Shown here: positions 24,874-36,429 of the stretch, in pieces
How positions within the stretch are numbered: the first letter of the stretch is position 1
Layout of the letters: the number at the start of each line of letters is the position of its first letter
NCBI RefSeq assembly: GCF_014851395.1
Contig: NW_024040596.1
Span: forward strand, 11,142,901-11,206,900
Source: Micropterus salmoides
Taxonomy: Eukaryota > Chordata > Actinopteri > Centrarchiformes > Centrarchidae
DNA: 64,000 nt
Reading direction: 5' to 3'
Translations under genes and position numbers: made by a program
Notes under the pieces: model-generated
What the model was told of the DNA's origin: nothing
The model's input: the letters and a program-made list of their open reading frames with translations, nothing else
Databases searched by the model: none

Positions 24874-26169
24874 TACTGCTCTTTTAGCCATGAGGGGAGG
24901 ATATGTTGCCAACATATAATTCTCCTCCCTCTGCTCTCCTCTCCTCCATATCTATGTGGTGTGCTTTTGAAGATGATAAACTGCTATTTTTTGATTTGCC
25001 CTCTGCAAGCTTCTTCTATATCACAGATTTCTCTGGTCCAGTCAGACCAGCCATCACATCCATGCATGTAGAGATGTGCAGCCAAGGCTCTGGCTTCAGG
25101 CACTGTGGCTGGCTCTCCAACTAGCAACCAGGCTGTCAGGCTTGACCCTGTTGGAGCCCCAGTCACTGTATCTTTACTTCATCTGCTATCACTGTGAGAG
25201 AAAAAAAAAAAGCTAAGCTAAGGTTGGTGGCCAGGGAAAAAGTCAAGGCTAGTAGATGTGATTCAGAAGGATATTTTGCATACACTAGTTTGCTGCAGAG
25301 TGTTTTTTGTTTTTTGGTTTTTTGTTTTTTTTAAATTGGACTTAAATTGGAATCTTTGTAATTTTTCCACCCCCACTAAACATAAAAGTATATTTCCTCA
25401 TTCTGCTGAGACCAATAAAAATACCAGGTAGCAGCAAACATGGCATCATCCCCAGAAACCTCTTCCCTCACTTGGGCCAAATAAGTTTGAAAATACTGCA
25501 GGGAAATGGTCATTGCATTATTCTGGTCATAAGTCTAAATCCATTCAGTGGTGTCATGTATTATTGTGAGTAGCTCCATATAAAAACATTTTACCATGAT
25601 ATACTCATATGAAGTGAATCTAATGGCAGTAATACAAGTAATTCGATGGTAGCACATTCTGTCCACATATTAACTGGCGAATGGATATTTATAATTTAAA
25701 AAAAAAGGCAAAATGGCTTGCAGCATTATTTACAGATTTTGTTTACTGCAAAACAATGTCACTTATTGTGTGTTTTGATTTCCAACTCAGGTATTAGCAT
25801 TTTAGCCCCAGGCAAGCACAACAGTGCCTTAAGACATAGTCCACTCCCACAGACAGGACAAGCAACCGAATAACACTTACTTGTTGTTGCATTCTGTGTT
25901 TAAATGTGAATCAGTAAGTCAGTGTGTGTGTGTGTGAGCAAACGAAGGCGTCCTGTTTGTGTTTCACATTCTAACTTCCAACTTGTCAGATATGGACACT
26001 TGGTTAAGACCCCTTTGCATAGCTTTTTAACACACTGATACTCCTTTAGCATTGTTTTTGCACATGCATAGTTCAGTGGTCAAGTTAGCAACAATAAATA
26101 TGCAATGTCCGTTTAGACACAAAACGAATTAATTATTCAAAATAAAACACATGGTTAATGTTGTGACAC
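24871..26169. other. non-coding, T-rich patch, no gene
   Basis: A T-rich patch with G interruptions lies at about 25303-25335, and a short (GT)n run at 25922-25937. I recognise nothing else. Confidence 0.45.
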
Positions 26170-26255
26170 GGTCCAGTTTGGTTAGGTTTAGGCACCAAAA
26201 CTACTTGGTTAGGTTTAGGAAAAGATCATGCTTTGGGTTAGATGTTAGTTATTAC
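26170..26255 (+). repeat. GGTTAGGTTTAGG-type dispersed repeat
   Basis: Two close units of 'TTGGTTAGGTTTAGG' lie at about 26178-26192 and 26205-26219, followed by 'AAAAGATCATGCTTTGGGTT'. The wording resembles a fish repeat that is often tandemly expanded; here only two units are left. It is not a telomeric array, because the unit is not TTAGGG. Confidence 0.55.
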
Positions 26256-28224
26256 GTTAGTTATGTACTCAACAACTCCCACTGCAACATTACAGTAATA
26301 TTTTTATCAACATGAGGTTTAATTAATTGTCATGCATGATAACATTACATTGACTGCATTTAGCCGACATGATACATCGGCGTTAGCACACCTGTCAGCT
26401 TTTCAATAACTATTTGTTTATCTTTCAAAGGAGGTTCAGCAATGTCAGCATAGCTAAATGCATTGGATGACAACGACAACAGTTAGTGAGCTAGACTGAA
26501 TATTATAAATGAGATTGTTGCCACACTTTATGACACTTAGACCGCAGTAAGTAACATTACAGTATGGATGTACTGAATGCGTCTCCCACTGTGGTGTTGT
26601 CCTGCACCGTTATGTTGCATTATTGTATATTATGTGAGTCAGAAAACTTGAAGAACTGGTGAAAAAGCTGTTTACCTGAGTATCGGTAAAACGACAATAA
26701 AACTAAATTGAAAGATGCCTTGACTCACTATAACTTAGGCTAGTATAAACAAATCGCTCCACAATTTGCTTTGTACAATTCAATCATTTCTTGCAAGCTA
26801 AAATCAACACTTTGACATAATATCGGTGGTACACAGGACTGTAATATGGATTGCATTAGCTGGTGAAGTTATGTGGCAAGCCATAGAATTATAGTCTTTG
26901 GCACTGGATAACGTACTGGTCGGTGTTGCATTATCTAACTTGAGCAAACTAAAGCACAAAATCACTATATATTTCACATGCTTTGCAGGAATGTTACTTT
27001 ACCTTTCCAACAGGATGAAAGCCAACTCTGTGTCGGTTTCGTCAGTTCCAAAACAAAGCGGAGGTCTCTCCATGCCTCAGGTCTTTCTGATGTTGACAGT
27101 GTTTTCGCATGACGTCAGTCTGATTCTCTTTTAGCCAGGTGAGCCATGTGTTTTATGGTGTAAGTGGACTGCATTTCATTAGCTGCAGTGTTGTTGCTGT
27201 AGTATGCAAGAGGCTCATGAGTGTGCATGCAGAATTTCAGACTCATTATCTTCACCTAAGAAGTAGAATAGTGGCTGTTCCAGGTAACAGAGAAAACAGA
27301 CGTGAGGCAGTTTTACATGAGGTTACAGCTTGTTGACAAATAGGCAGTAAAAAGTGATGTATTGATAGGTGATTTCATTAAAAAACTATTTATAGCCCCT
27401 TTAAGTTACTTTGGAAACAAACACCAGTGTCCTGAGTAAAAGTCCATTGCTTGACCCATCCAGCCCGACCTCCTCCCAACATGGACTTTGAATTATTTTT
27501 ATTAGGCTTACTTGTAGAGTTGAAGAAAGACACTAAAGGGGTACCCACTGTAGTGCCAATGGGTGTTGACTATAGTCCATATCTGACGACTTGGGAGTGA
27601 GAGCAGGTTGGATCTTTAGAGTGAGACAGCCAGAGACAGATTTGCATGTCTGTGGGAGGTGTCCATGTACTGTATATGTGTTGTGTATGTGCATGTAAAT
27701 GTCTATGTTTGTGCAGGTTAAATAGAATATAAAATAAAAAGCATGTTTAGAAGAGAAAAGGAGAGAAGACTGAATGTGTGTATATCTACACTAAATGACC
27801 AGCTTATCAGAACAGCCTGTTGCAATCCAGTAGGCTGAGTATTTGTTGACACTATGCGAGAGAGGTGTTGATTCAACGATAATGTTGTGCTGGAACCAAA
27901 AGCATGAGGCAATAAGTGTACAGGAAATTGACTTATGTGGCCAATGACAGGAACACTACGCCATAGTCATAAATGAAAGGCTGGGCAAAGTCCATTTGGC
28001 TGTGAAGTCACTACACTGTAAATGCTGGTTAACTCAGCCATAGGATGGAGGATAGAGTAGATGCCTTTCAGCGACAAAAAAGGTAATCAAGATGGCCTCC
28101 TTTACTAGGCATTAGAATGTTGATTTTGGTTATCGGACTGCAATCGGATATTGCTTGGTCATGAAAGTACATGTGTAAATGCACACAAGATGCATAGAGG
28201 ATGGATTGTGATCCGATCGGCCAA
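26256..28224. other. non-coding; possible transposon end near 27406
   Basis: The segment ending ATAGCCCCTTTAA at about 27393-27405 reads, on the minus strand, as TTAAAGGGGCTAT, which looks like the TTAA-type terminus of fish non-autonomous elements. I found no matching left end, so this is only a candidate. No coding sequence. Confidence 0.3.
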
Positions 28225-28242
28225 ACCACCTACGTAGGTGGT
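28225..28242. repeat. perfect 18-bp palindrome
   Basis: ACCACCTACGTAGGTGGT equals its own reverse complement. It is followed at once by CAGGTGACCA, which gives a second, imperfect dyad. It may be the centre of a palindromic element or a dimer-binding site; the sequence alone cannot decide. Confidence 0.9.
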
Positions 28243-29818
28243 CAGGTGACCACATTAAACACAAGTGTAAATACAATTTCTTTGTCAGTCCAGATATTAC
28301 AACTGTGTGGGTGAAATACATACCAGTCGCAGTCTTCCACAAATAAAATCAAAAGTTTGAAGACATACAGTCCATACATTCTGGTGGAGAAACAGGTTTC
28401 CCAAAGATCTATGATGCATCTCTATTTGAGTAAATTACTGAAAGAGTAAAAACTATTTTAAAGAGTTTTCAGACTGAACTGTTTGAGATCATATGATTAA
28501 CTAGTAGCAGCACTGTCTAAACCCACTTCACACCCATATAGATTTCCAAGTGCAGCTTTGCCAAACGAGCAGAGATAAAGGATGCTCGAGACTGCAGTCG
28601 GACGTAGTGGTCATCTGTAGGAACTTTGAGTTTTGTGTTTTATTTTGGTGAGATATTTGTTTTTTCAGTGTTTTCCTGACATACCAGAGACTGCCTCATT
28701 AGGACTTTTAATGAAAAAGGTTTCCTGATAAACTAATGAAATATGTCAACAATCACAAACTTTTCTTATTCTTTTTAAATAGTCAATTCACATCTGAGCC
28801 ATTCCTGACCCTCATTAATTACAATCTCACCTCGCCACATCTTCTCTCTTCCTTTGCTGTCCACGACTTATAATCACATTTAAAAAGGAGTTTAAGGTGC
28901 AGTATATTAAGATAAAGGGACAAATGCACCGGCAGCAGGCAGACAGACACTAAGATTGGCAATCCCGCTTATCGCCATCTGAGGCGAGGTGGGTTGCCAG
29001 GTTGAGATGAGGTCACACATGGTCTATAGCCGAGCGACGGGGCCCTGGCTCTGCCTCATGGCTCTAACAGTGGGACACACACATACTTGCAGGAACTGGC
29101 AGCTTAGAGGAATGCTCTCATTCAGCACAGGGGTAACGGAAGTCTGTTAGAATGAAGCTGCACTACTGAGCCATGCGTTGATGTAACCACCACAGAGGTG
29201 GCAGTATTTGGGGTTGCCAGTTCAGCCTCAGACAAACACACACACAAAAAAAAGACTGCAGAATTGTAACTATAAGCACTGCATTTCAGATTTTGTTGTC
29301 TGACAACACGACAATTTCTAGCTATTCAGCTGAAATAATTCAATGCACATAGAAATGAGATATCATACAGGTTTGTACTTATTTGTACATTCTCCTGTGT
29401 TGAGTCTCCATTCAGTTCACTCCCACACCCACAAATGTTTATTGGAATGAGCACAACAAGCCAAATAGAGATGCACCGATTGACAAAACCACATCTTGGG
29501 CATTAAAGGAGGGTTTATATGTGCACGGCAGGCATATTTACAACTGTTAACAAACAGCCTTAGGGGACAGAGGGAGCACCACAGAGATAGAGAAAGAAGA
29601 GTGGGAGGTAGTGGAGAAATAAACTTTATGGAAATGGTGGACTAGCGGAGACCCCCGACTACAAGCTGCATAATGCAACAAAAGAAGGGGATGATGTTTA
29701 TGTCAGAGTACTTTCTAATATTCATACGTTACATTTTCCAACTTAATTAGAATCTGTCAGGCCACATTGGCCGTGAGTGGCATCACAGCGGCAGCTAGGC
29801 TGCTTCCCCCCGGCTGAT

Positions 29819-29853
<35 letters not shown>

Positions 29854-31279
29854 GGGAGTGTATTGCAGGGCGCTGAATGAAATGCAATTCAGAGTCAATG
29901 GGAGTCAAAAACACATTACTGCAAGCATGGCATGAGTAAACCTGTAAAGGGAAGATTGTTTAAGACAAATACTTCCGCTTATTCAAACCCAGCTGTTCCC
30001 TCTGCCTCTCTCATCATCATCTCTATCTGTCTGTCTATTTATTGGATCTTACACACATAATGACATATCGGCCAATAGTTGTTTGTCAACACAAAAACTT
30101 TTGATCAACTAAACTTGTCACTGACTCTGGTGTTCAGTATTATGACATCTTTTCTAAATAATCTCAAACATATGAGAATATCATTATTTTATCATTTGTC
30201 TAGTACAATTTCTTGTTACTTGTTGGCCAGCATACAGTATATGGAGATACCAGAATACGTGAAACCGATGATTAATCAGCCTAACAAACGCACACATTAG
30301 GCACCTTTTTTTTAACTCATCATCATTGCCAGTGAATGCACATTTTGTAAGCTCTCTCTCTCTCTCACACACACATAGAATTCATAAATAATAGATGTAA
30401 ACAATGAACACGTTTTATTTTATATGTTACTGTATTCATGCAACCTAGCTTTCATATAAATGACTACTCACACACATACTCATCAAAAAGGAGTAGCACA
30501 TTGTCGCCATTGACATGAAAAGGTGCCATTGCTTGCACCAGATACCCATACAAACCAAACTACCTTCACATATAAGATCTTTTACACCATAGATCTATTT
30601 GATATTGTTCCCTCTACATTAACACTGTACTATAATGGCAGAGCATTTACTGACAAAGCTTTGGATACAAGAACAAGAGCCTATAAACTCCAGCTGCAAC
30701 TCAACTGAGACATAAATGGCTCTGTACCTCAGACAGCGGCAAAAGAACATCACCTTTTCACCTCCTCTCTAGGGTTTTTTGTACAAGGAAGAGTGCGCTC
30801 TATCCTGAAAATGTAGTTTTTATGTAGTGTACTTATCTTTATTAAAAAGTGACATTACACAGTAAATGGACGACACTTATCTAGCACTTTTAAACTGGGA
30901 ACATAACAAAATGTTTCATCATGATTCACATGCACGCACATCCACTATACACACTGAGCGGACTGGGCATGCTAGTGGCTGGCCTGCTCAGTGAGAGCAG
31001 TTTCTGGTTCAGTGCCTTGTCAGTCAACCCACACAGCATGGATGATTATGTGAATGTGGAAAACATACAGTGTTGTTGTTTGGCATCCAGGCTCTGACCT
31101 CCTTGCTCTCAACAAAGAAGCACCAAGCTCAGTGCAGCAGGGGGAGCAACATTAATAACTTCCCCTCTAGACTAACAGCCTACTGGTGGATGCTGGGATG
31201 GAAGTGGAGGTGGGGCTTTTGAAACACTATAGAATAGTAGCTTTCATACGAGTAGTGTGGCAGCAGGTATGTAGAGAGA
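28243..31279. other. long non-coding stretch, no gene recognised
   Basis: No domain-bearing frame. A (GA)n run is listed separately. A short (CT)n(CA)n patch lies at about 30353-30376. Otherwise I see nothing. Confidence 0.45.
29818..29844. repeat. (GA)n microsatellite
   Basis: This is a pure GA run of about 13 units. Confidence 0.95.
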
Positions 31280-32395
31280 GTCCCCTCCAAAAGTATTGGA
31301 ACGGTAAGGCAAATTCCTTTGTTTTTGTTGTTCACTGAAGACATTTAGGTTTAAGATCAAAAGATGTTCTTGCAGAACAAGAGTTCAGAATTTCAGCTCT
31401 CATTTTCATGGTATTCGCATCTAGATGTGTTAAACAAATCAGGACATACCATTTTTCAAGTGAGCAAAACTATTGGAACATGTGACTGACAGATGTTTCT
31501 TGTTGCCCAGCTGTTGCCTTTTAGGTTGATTGTCCAAACATTAAATAGCTCTGCATGACTAGTTTAAATTTTCATCCTTGGTTCAAACCTATAAAAGACT
31601 GCATTTCCTGTTAAAGAGGATAAACCAACATGAAGACCAGAGAGCTGTCTATGGGAGTAAAGCAAGCCATTGTCAAGCTGAGAAAAGAAGGAAAATCGAC
31701 CAGAACCACTGGACAAACATTGGGCATAGAAAGCACAACAATTTGGAATGTCCTGAAAAAGAAAGAAACTACGGGTGTACTGAGTAACAGACGTCGAACA
31801 GGTCGGCCAAGGAAAACAACAGTAGTTGTTATATCGTGAGAGCTGTGAAGAAAACCCCAAAACATCAGTAAGTGACATCACCAACGACTTCCACAGTGCA
31901 GGTGTGAAGGTCTCACAATCCACTGTTGGAAGAAGACTCAGAGAGCAGAAATATAGAGGCCACACCACAAGATGCAAACCACTCATCAGCAGGAAGAATC
32001 GGAAGGCCAGATTGAAATTTGTGAGGAAGTACAGAGATGAGCCACAAAAGTTCTGCAACACAATCGTATGGACTGATGAGACCAAGATTAACCTCTACCA
32101 AAGTGCTGGAAAGGCCAAAGTGCTGAGAAAGAAAGTAACTGCTTATAATCCGAAGCATACAAGCTCATCTGTGAAGCATGGTGGAGGTAATGCCATGGCT
32201 TGGGCATGTACGGCTGCTTCTGGAACACACCATTAACATTTATTGATGATGTAACTGTTGATGGTAGCAGCAGCAGAATGAATTCAGAAGTGTACAGAAA
32301 CATTTTGTCTGCCACTTTACAGAGAAATGCATTGAAACTAATTGGGAGGAAGTTTATCATGCAGCAGGACAATGACCCAAAGCAATTTGGCCACA
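31280..32395 (+). mobile_element. Tc1-like transposon, 3'-truncated
   Basis: The left end, AGTCCCCTCCAAAAGTATTG at about 31279, is followed by about 340 bases of terminal and 5' untranslated sequence and then by transposase remains. No inverted copy of that terminus was found downstream, and the coding sequence breaks off just after the second catalytic Asp at about 32390. The right end is therefore lost. The left end and the GRPRK-containing transposase mark it as a different Tc1 family from the element at 11.2 kb. Confidence 0.88.
31630..32395 (+). pseudogene. Tc1 transposase, frameshifted and truncated
   Basis: The start MKTRELSMGVKQ at 31630 opens a paired helix-turn-helix DNA-binding region (ILRKEGKS-like and TTIWNVLKK segments), followed by an AT-hook-like GRPRKTT. 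A frameshift at about 31830 leads into a second frame with NPKTSVSDI and SQSTVGRRL. The first catalytic Asp follows (IVWTDETKINLY, about 32062-32097), then HTSSSVKHGGG. A second shift near 32220 leads to FIDDVTVDGSS and the second Asp in MQQDNDPK (about 32359-32382). The third acidic residue and C-terminus are absent. It is non-functional. Confidence 0.9.
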
Positions 32396-35300
32396 TAAGT
32401 CAATTTCCTGTACAATGTGCCACTAGCACAGGGAAGAGCTTAAAATTCTGATTCAAAACTAATGACGCTGAATTGGTGCAGAATGATTCTGATTTGGGTA
32501 CAAATCAACTGAGAATACTGTCTCTCCACAAAATCAGTTAGTTTTATTGTCAATTTTTGATTCTTTAAACCTGATCTAGACCTATAGCTTTCTTGGTCAC
32601 CAGTATGTAGTAGTGTGCAATCATAACACATTTTAATTACAGTTTTTAAGTAGACATCACCATTTTGCTACAGATGAGAAAGGAGTTACAAAAACAAATA
32701 TTGTTTATTGTTAACAAGGTCAGTTTTCCTATTAACATGTGTGACTTTCATGTTTGTTCAAATAGGATTTATCCAATGATCTTTGACATCCATTGATTTT
32801 TTTATGTAAGAGATGAATTACTGCAAAAACCACTAAAGTAAACATTAGAATTATAATTACATAATATGGTATGCATTGTACTTTAAGGTGACTGGCCAAT
32901 TTGCATGTCACTATTACCATATTACATTATTTGGCCATTTATTTGTTTACGCAATTGTACCATTTTCAATACATACATTAGAGTAAATGTTTTATCTACA
33001 ACAGCCTAAGAATGATCTACTTCATTTCATTAATTCAAAGTCACCAAAATGTCCCATTTGCTGATGCAAAGATGCAGTGACTGGAGGTTTAGCTAGTGGG
33101 CCATAGGCTGGCTCTGTATGAGGCTGTTGTGTAAACCACAGAAAAAACAAACTCCAATCCTCTTACCTTTGGTGGTCCAATAGAGAGTCCCAGAGAAAAA
33201 AAAAAGAGAGAGAAATTAGGGCATTCTTGATTTCTAAGCCCAGTTCTCCACAGAAAGCTAATGGTAATTAAGTCTTTAGCAGGAAATGAGTCCACAATTG
33301 CTAGACAACTCATCAGTCCAGTGCATTTTACCAAGAACAGGCTCAGTTGGCATTAAACTGGAACTAATTAAGGTAATTTAGCCTAAATCAGTTTGAGAAG
33401 AAAGAACAAAGTTGGGTAAGAAACACAGGGTTACTCTTACTGTGGAATGTGCAACATTACCCTCAACAAATCACATGTCATAAAATTTTCATTTATTTCG
33501 ACAATAGACGACAGTTTCACTTGGGAGGTCCCCAGTGGCAGATCTACCTTGAAAGGATACGCTTAACTAGTGTTCTTGAGAAAGGAACTACCTAAACTAC
33601 CTTTTTATGTTTATCAATCATAAATCATGTTTATAAATCATAATTATAATCACTATTACAGCTGCTTTCGCTAGAAGGATAGAAGAGGAGCAGATAAGCT
33701 AATATAAATATGCTTGTAATATACCTTTTCACTGTGCCATCTTTCTCTCAATCTGCTTTGTCTGATTTCAGTTGTACTTAGTTTTCACAATACCCATTCA
33801 TAATCCCCAGAGAAGAACTGTATACTAGTGGTTTTCTGCTGTGAGTTGTAAATTTGTGTAATGGTCATAGTGAAAACATTGGATTTTATTGAAACTACCG
33901 CTAATGGTATCTTAAACTTCTCTATGATGAATTTCTCCTTGCATGATCCTTGAATACCAATGCAAAATTGTGGCTCTTTTCTTTTTCATTATAAGGTACT
34001 GATCTCCCATTTGCCATTAGCTAGCTACACACATACACACACAAACACACCAGGCATATATCTAGGAACATCTGGAGCTGAAGTCGCCTGGAAGTCAAAC
34101 CACAAAGCTGGCCGTGAACCAAAGCAGAGGGCGACAGATCTAGGCAATCACAGCTATCTCCATCATTGGCCTGCTCTGCCTCCCTAAACTATCCACCTCC
34201 CAAATTCACCACAATGACTTTGCTAAAGAATCACAGGCTCTCTCCACCAGCGCTGCAGGGTGCAGGAAGTTCAGGACCAAAGTCAAACCAATGGCATTGA
34301 TAAGTGAAACTAATACAGAATTTTAACTCTGGTGGCAGACGAAGCAGTGTTTGCTTTAATTTTGTGACTTATAATACAAATTTTATAATATGCAGACTGG
34401 TAATATTTATATATGATATGAGTAATATTCCATTATACCTTATAGTTGACAACAGTTTGACACAGTGTCAACAACAATTACAAATCCTAAAACTGAAAAA
34501 AGGTAGTACTCATTACAAGACGTTTGTATTCGACTGCATTACTGTATGCACAGTGGTTACCATTTTCTTTTCTTTGGTTCCTTGGTATATACACAAGAAA
34601 AGTATTTGCAAAGGAGATGGGGGGGGGGCTTTTTCAGAGCATGCATTAGCAACACTACACCATTATTGTAGTAAATGTCATACAGGGGAGGGCAAAAAAG
34701 GGCTTGTGATGGCAAGACCTACATGGTTATTATTTCTTTCGCCCTCCACCCCATCTCCTCCCCTTTCCTTTCTCTTCTGTCACTCACAAAGCTATGCTGT
34801 GCAATACAGCAGAAACATTAAAATAAATAAAAACTGCAAGATGCAAATAAGGCACACTGTACGATAGCTGTATTTTAGCTGTGATGGATTCAGAGCAATC
34901 CTGTAAAAATGGTGTGAGAAGACAAAATACAGATGCATTCGTAAGTTTCAGTTTAAAGCCTTATTTAAAGTGTCTTAAAAGGTAGACCCTTAAAAAATGC
35001 GACTGCACTGTCAGCTCAATCTGGTTGATATTTAATCAAGGTTTCACTCCCTTAAGAATTGAAGTCACACATGAGGGAAAATAGCATGGAGGAGTAAACA
35101 CACAAACACACACACACACAATCTTGACTAAATTTATTCCTTAAAACTCACAACAACAATATCAACTACACAAACACACATTCACAAAGAACGTTCAAAT
35201 TAAAAGCAGCAAAGGTTCAGACAAATAAAAGTATAGATTTACATAAATTAATTTGCATGGAATTATCAGTTTCCTTATATTAATATCAACTGTAAACGGA

Positions 35301-35879
35301 ATATGCAGTATACTCAAGGTTTTATTAATATTCACATGGCACTTGTTTCAACCGCATATTTGGCGACTGTTTCAGAGCAGTGGTTGTTAGTATTCTGAAC
35401 AAACACTTGTCATTTCCTGAGTTTAATTCTGTTGGGGTTTTTGCCTGTCTAATATGTTCTGCTTGAAGTTTTTTTTCCAGAAGACACTTTCCAATAGCTC
35501 AGAAATCCCCAGCCAAAACACTCCACAAACATCAGAATGTATACATTTATTTTACCAGTTCTATCAGCATTCTGAATTAACTTGACTTAGATGAATTTCT
35601 ACCTCTACAACAGCTGGGTGATTAAACAGGAGAGGGCACAGCATACATTTCTTGCCATTGCAAAAGGCTGTGCAAATACATTCACTCGCAAGGGTAGATC
35701 ATTGTGAGGTGATTGGGAGGACAAAAGAGAGCTGTGGATTATCAGCTTTCACAAAGATGTACCGCTCATTTAATGGCCCCTGATGCTTATTGAGGACTTA
35801 GTCAAATGGCCAGAAGGATATAATCTGAAAAATAAAAACACATTGAAGTCGTTCAGAGTCTGTTGCTACCATGGACAAC
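32396..35879. other. long non-coding stretch, no gene recognised
   Basis: A G10 run is at 34619-34628 and a weak (CA)n patch at about 35099-35120. A 187-codon plus-strand frame at 34304-34867 has no recognisable domain and biased low-complexity residues. No transposon ends were seen. Confidence 0.45.
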
Positions 35880-36295
35880 ATGGTTCATGGCTCATCTCGA
35901 CTCGACTCTACTCCACTCGCCTTTGGCCCGCTGTCCTCCATTTTTCATTGCAGATAGTGCCCTCTCAGTGCAGCTGGTCATCATGTAAACAGTGCATGAA
36001 ACTGCCGCGATGTAATGTTCAACGCGACACACGCGCAACCTGCACACACCAGAGCTACCTCCACCAGGCACTTGTGGAGTTTCTCAACTCCGAAAACATC
36101 TGAGCACATTTTTGATCCGCCATCAATTTTCGTAAAACTGCCAATATTCGAACTCTACACAGTTGATTTTTCACCTCAAAATTGACCTGATAAAATTGCA
36201 TGAAAATTGTAAAATATAAAACACTGGCCCTCGTCTGGAACACGCAATGATGACGCAGTGAATAGTGACAATTGTCTCTGACCAATCAGTAATTA
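35880..36295. mobile_element. non-autonomous repeat, family R1, copy 2
   Basis: This copy is homologous to 7900-8615 in the same orientation. It keeps the edge that copy 1 lacks: CTCGACTCGACTCTACTCC near 35897, complementary in style to the GGCGAGTCGAGC of copy 1. It ends at about 36295 (AATCAG), where L2 sequence begins, so its right edge is missing. No coding frame. Confidence 0.65.
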
Positions 36296-36429
36296 TGACT
36301 TGATGAGCTTCTTTAATTATTAGAATTCTAACTATAAGAAACAAAATTCACCAAGACCTGCCCTTAACTGGCACCGACTTATCTCTAAACTCAGGAATCT
36401 TAGAAACCGCTGTACTAGAATAGAACAGA

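Noticed and set aside
26170..26255. interstitial telomeric repeat
   Set aside because: The unit is GGTTAGGTTTAGG within longer specific sequence, not TTAGGG repeats, and only two units exist.
34619..34628. G10 run as a G-quadruplex
   Set aside because: It is a single run without the further G-tracts needed for an intramolecular quadruplex.
34304..34867. 187-codon plus-strand open frame
   Set aside because: No recognisable domain, biased composition, no repeat or gene context. Expected by chance in AT-rich DNA of this length.
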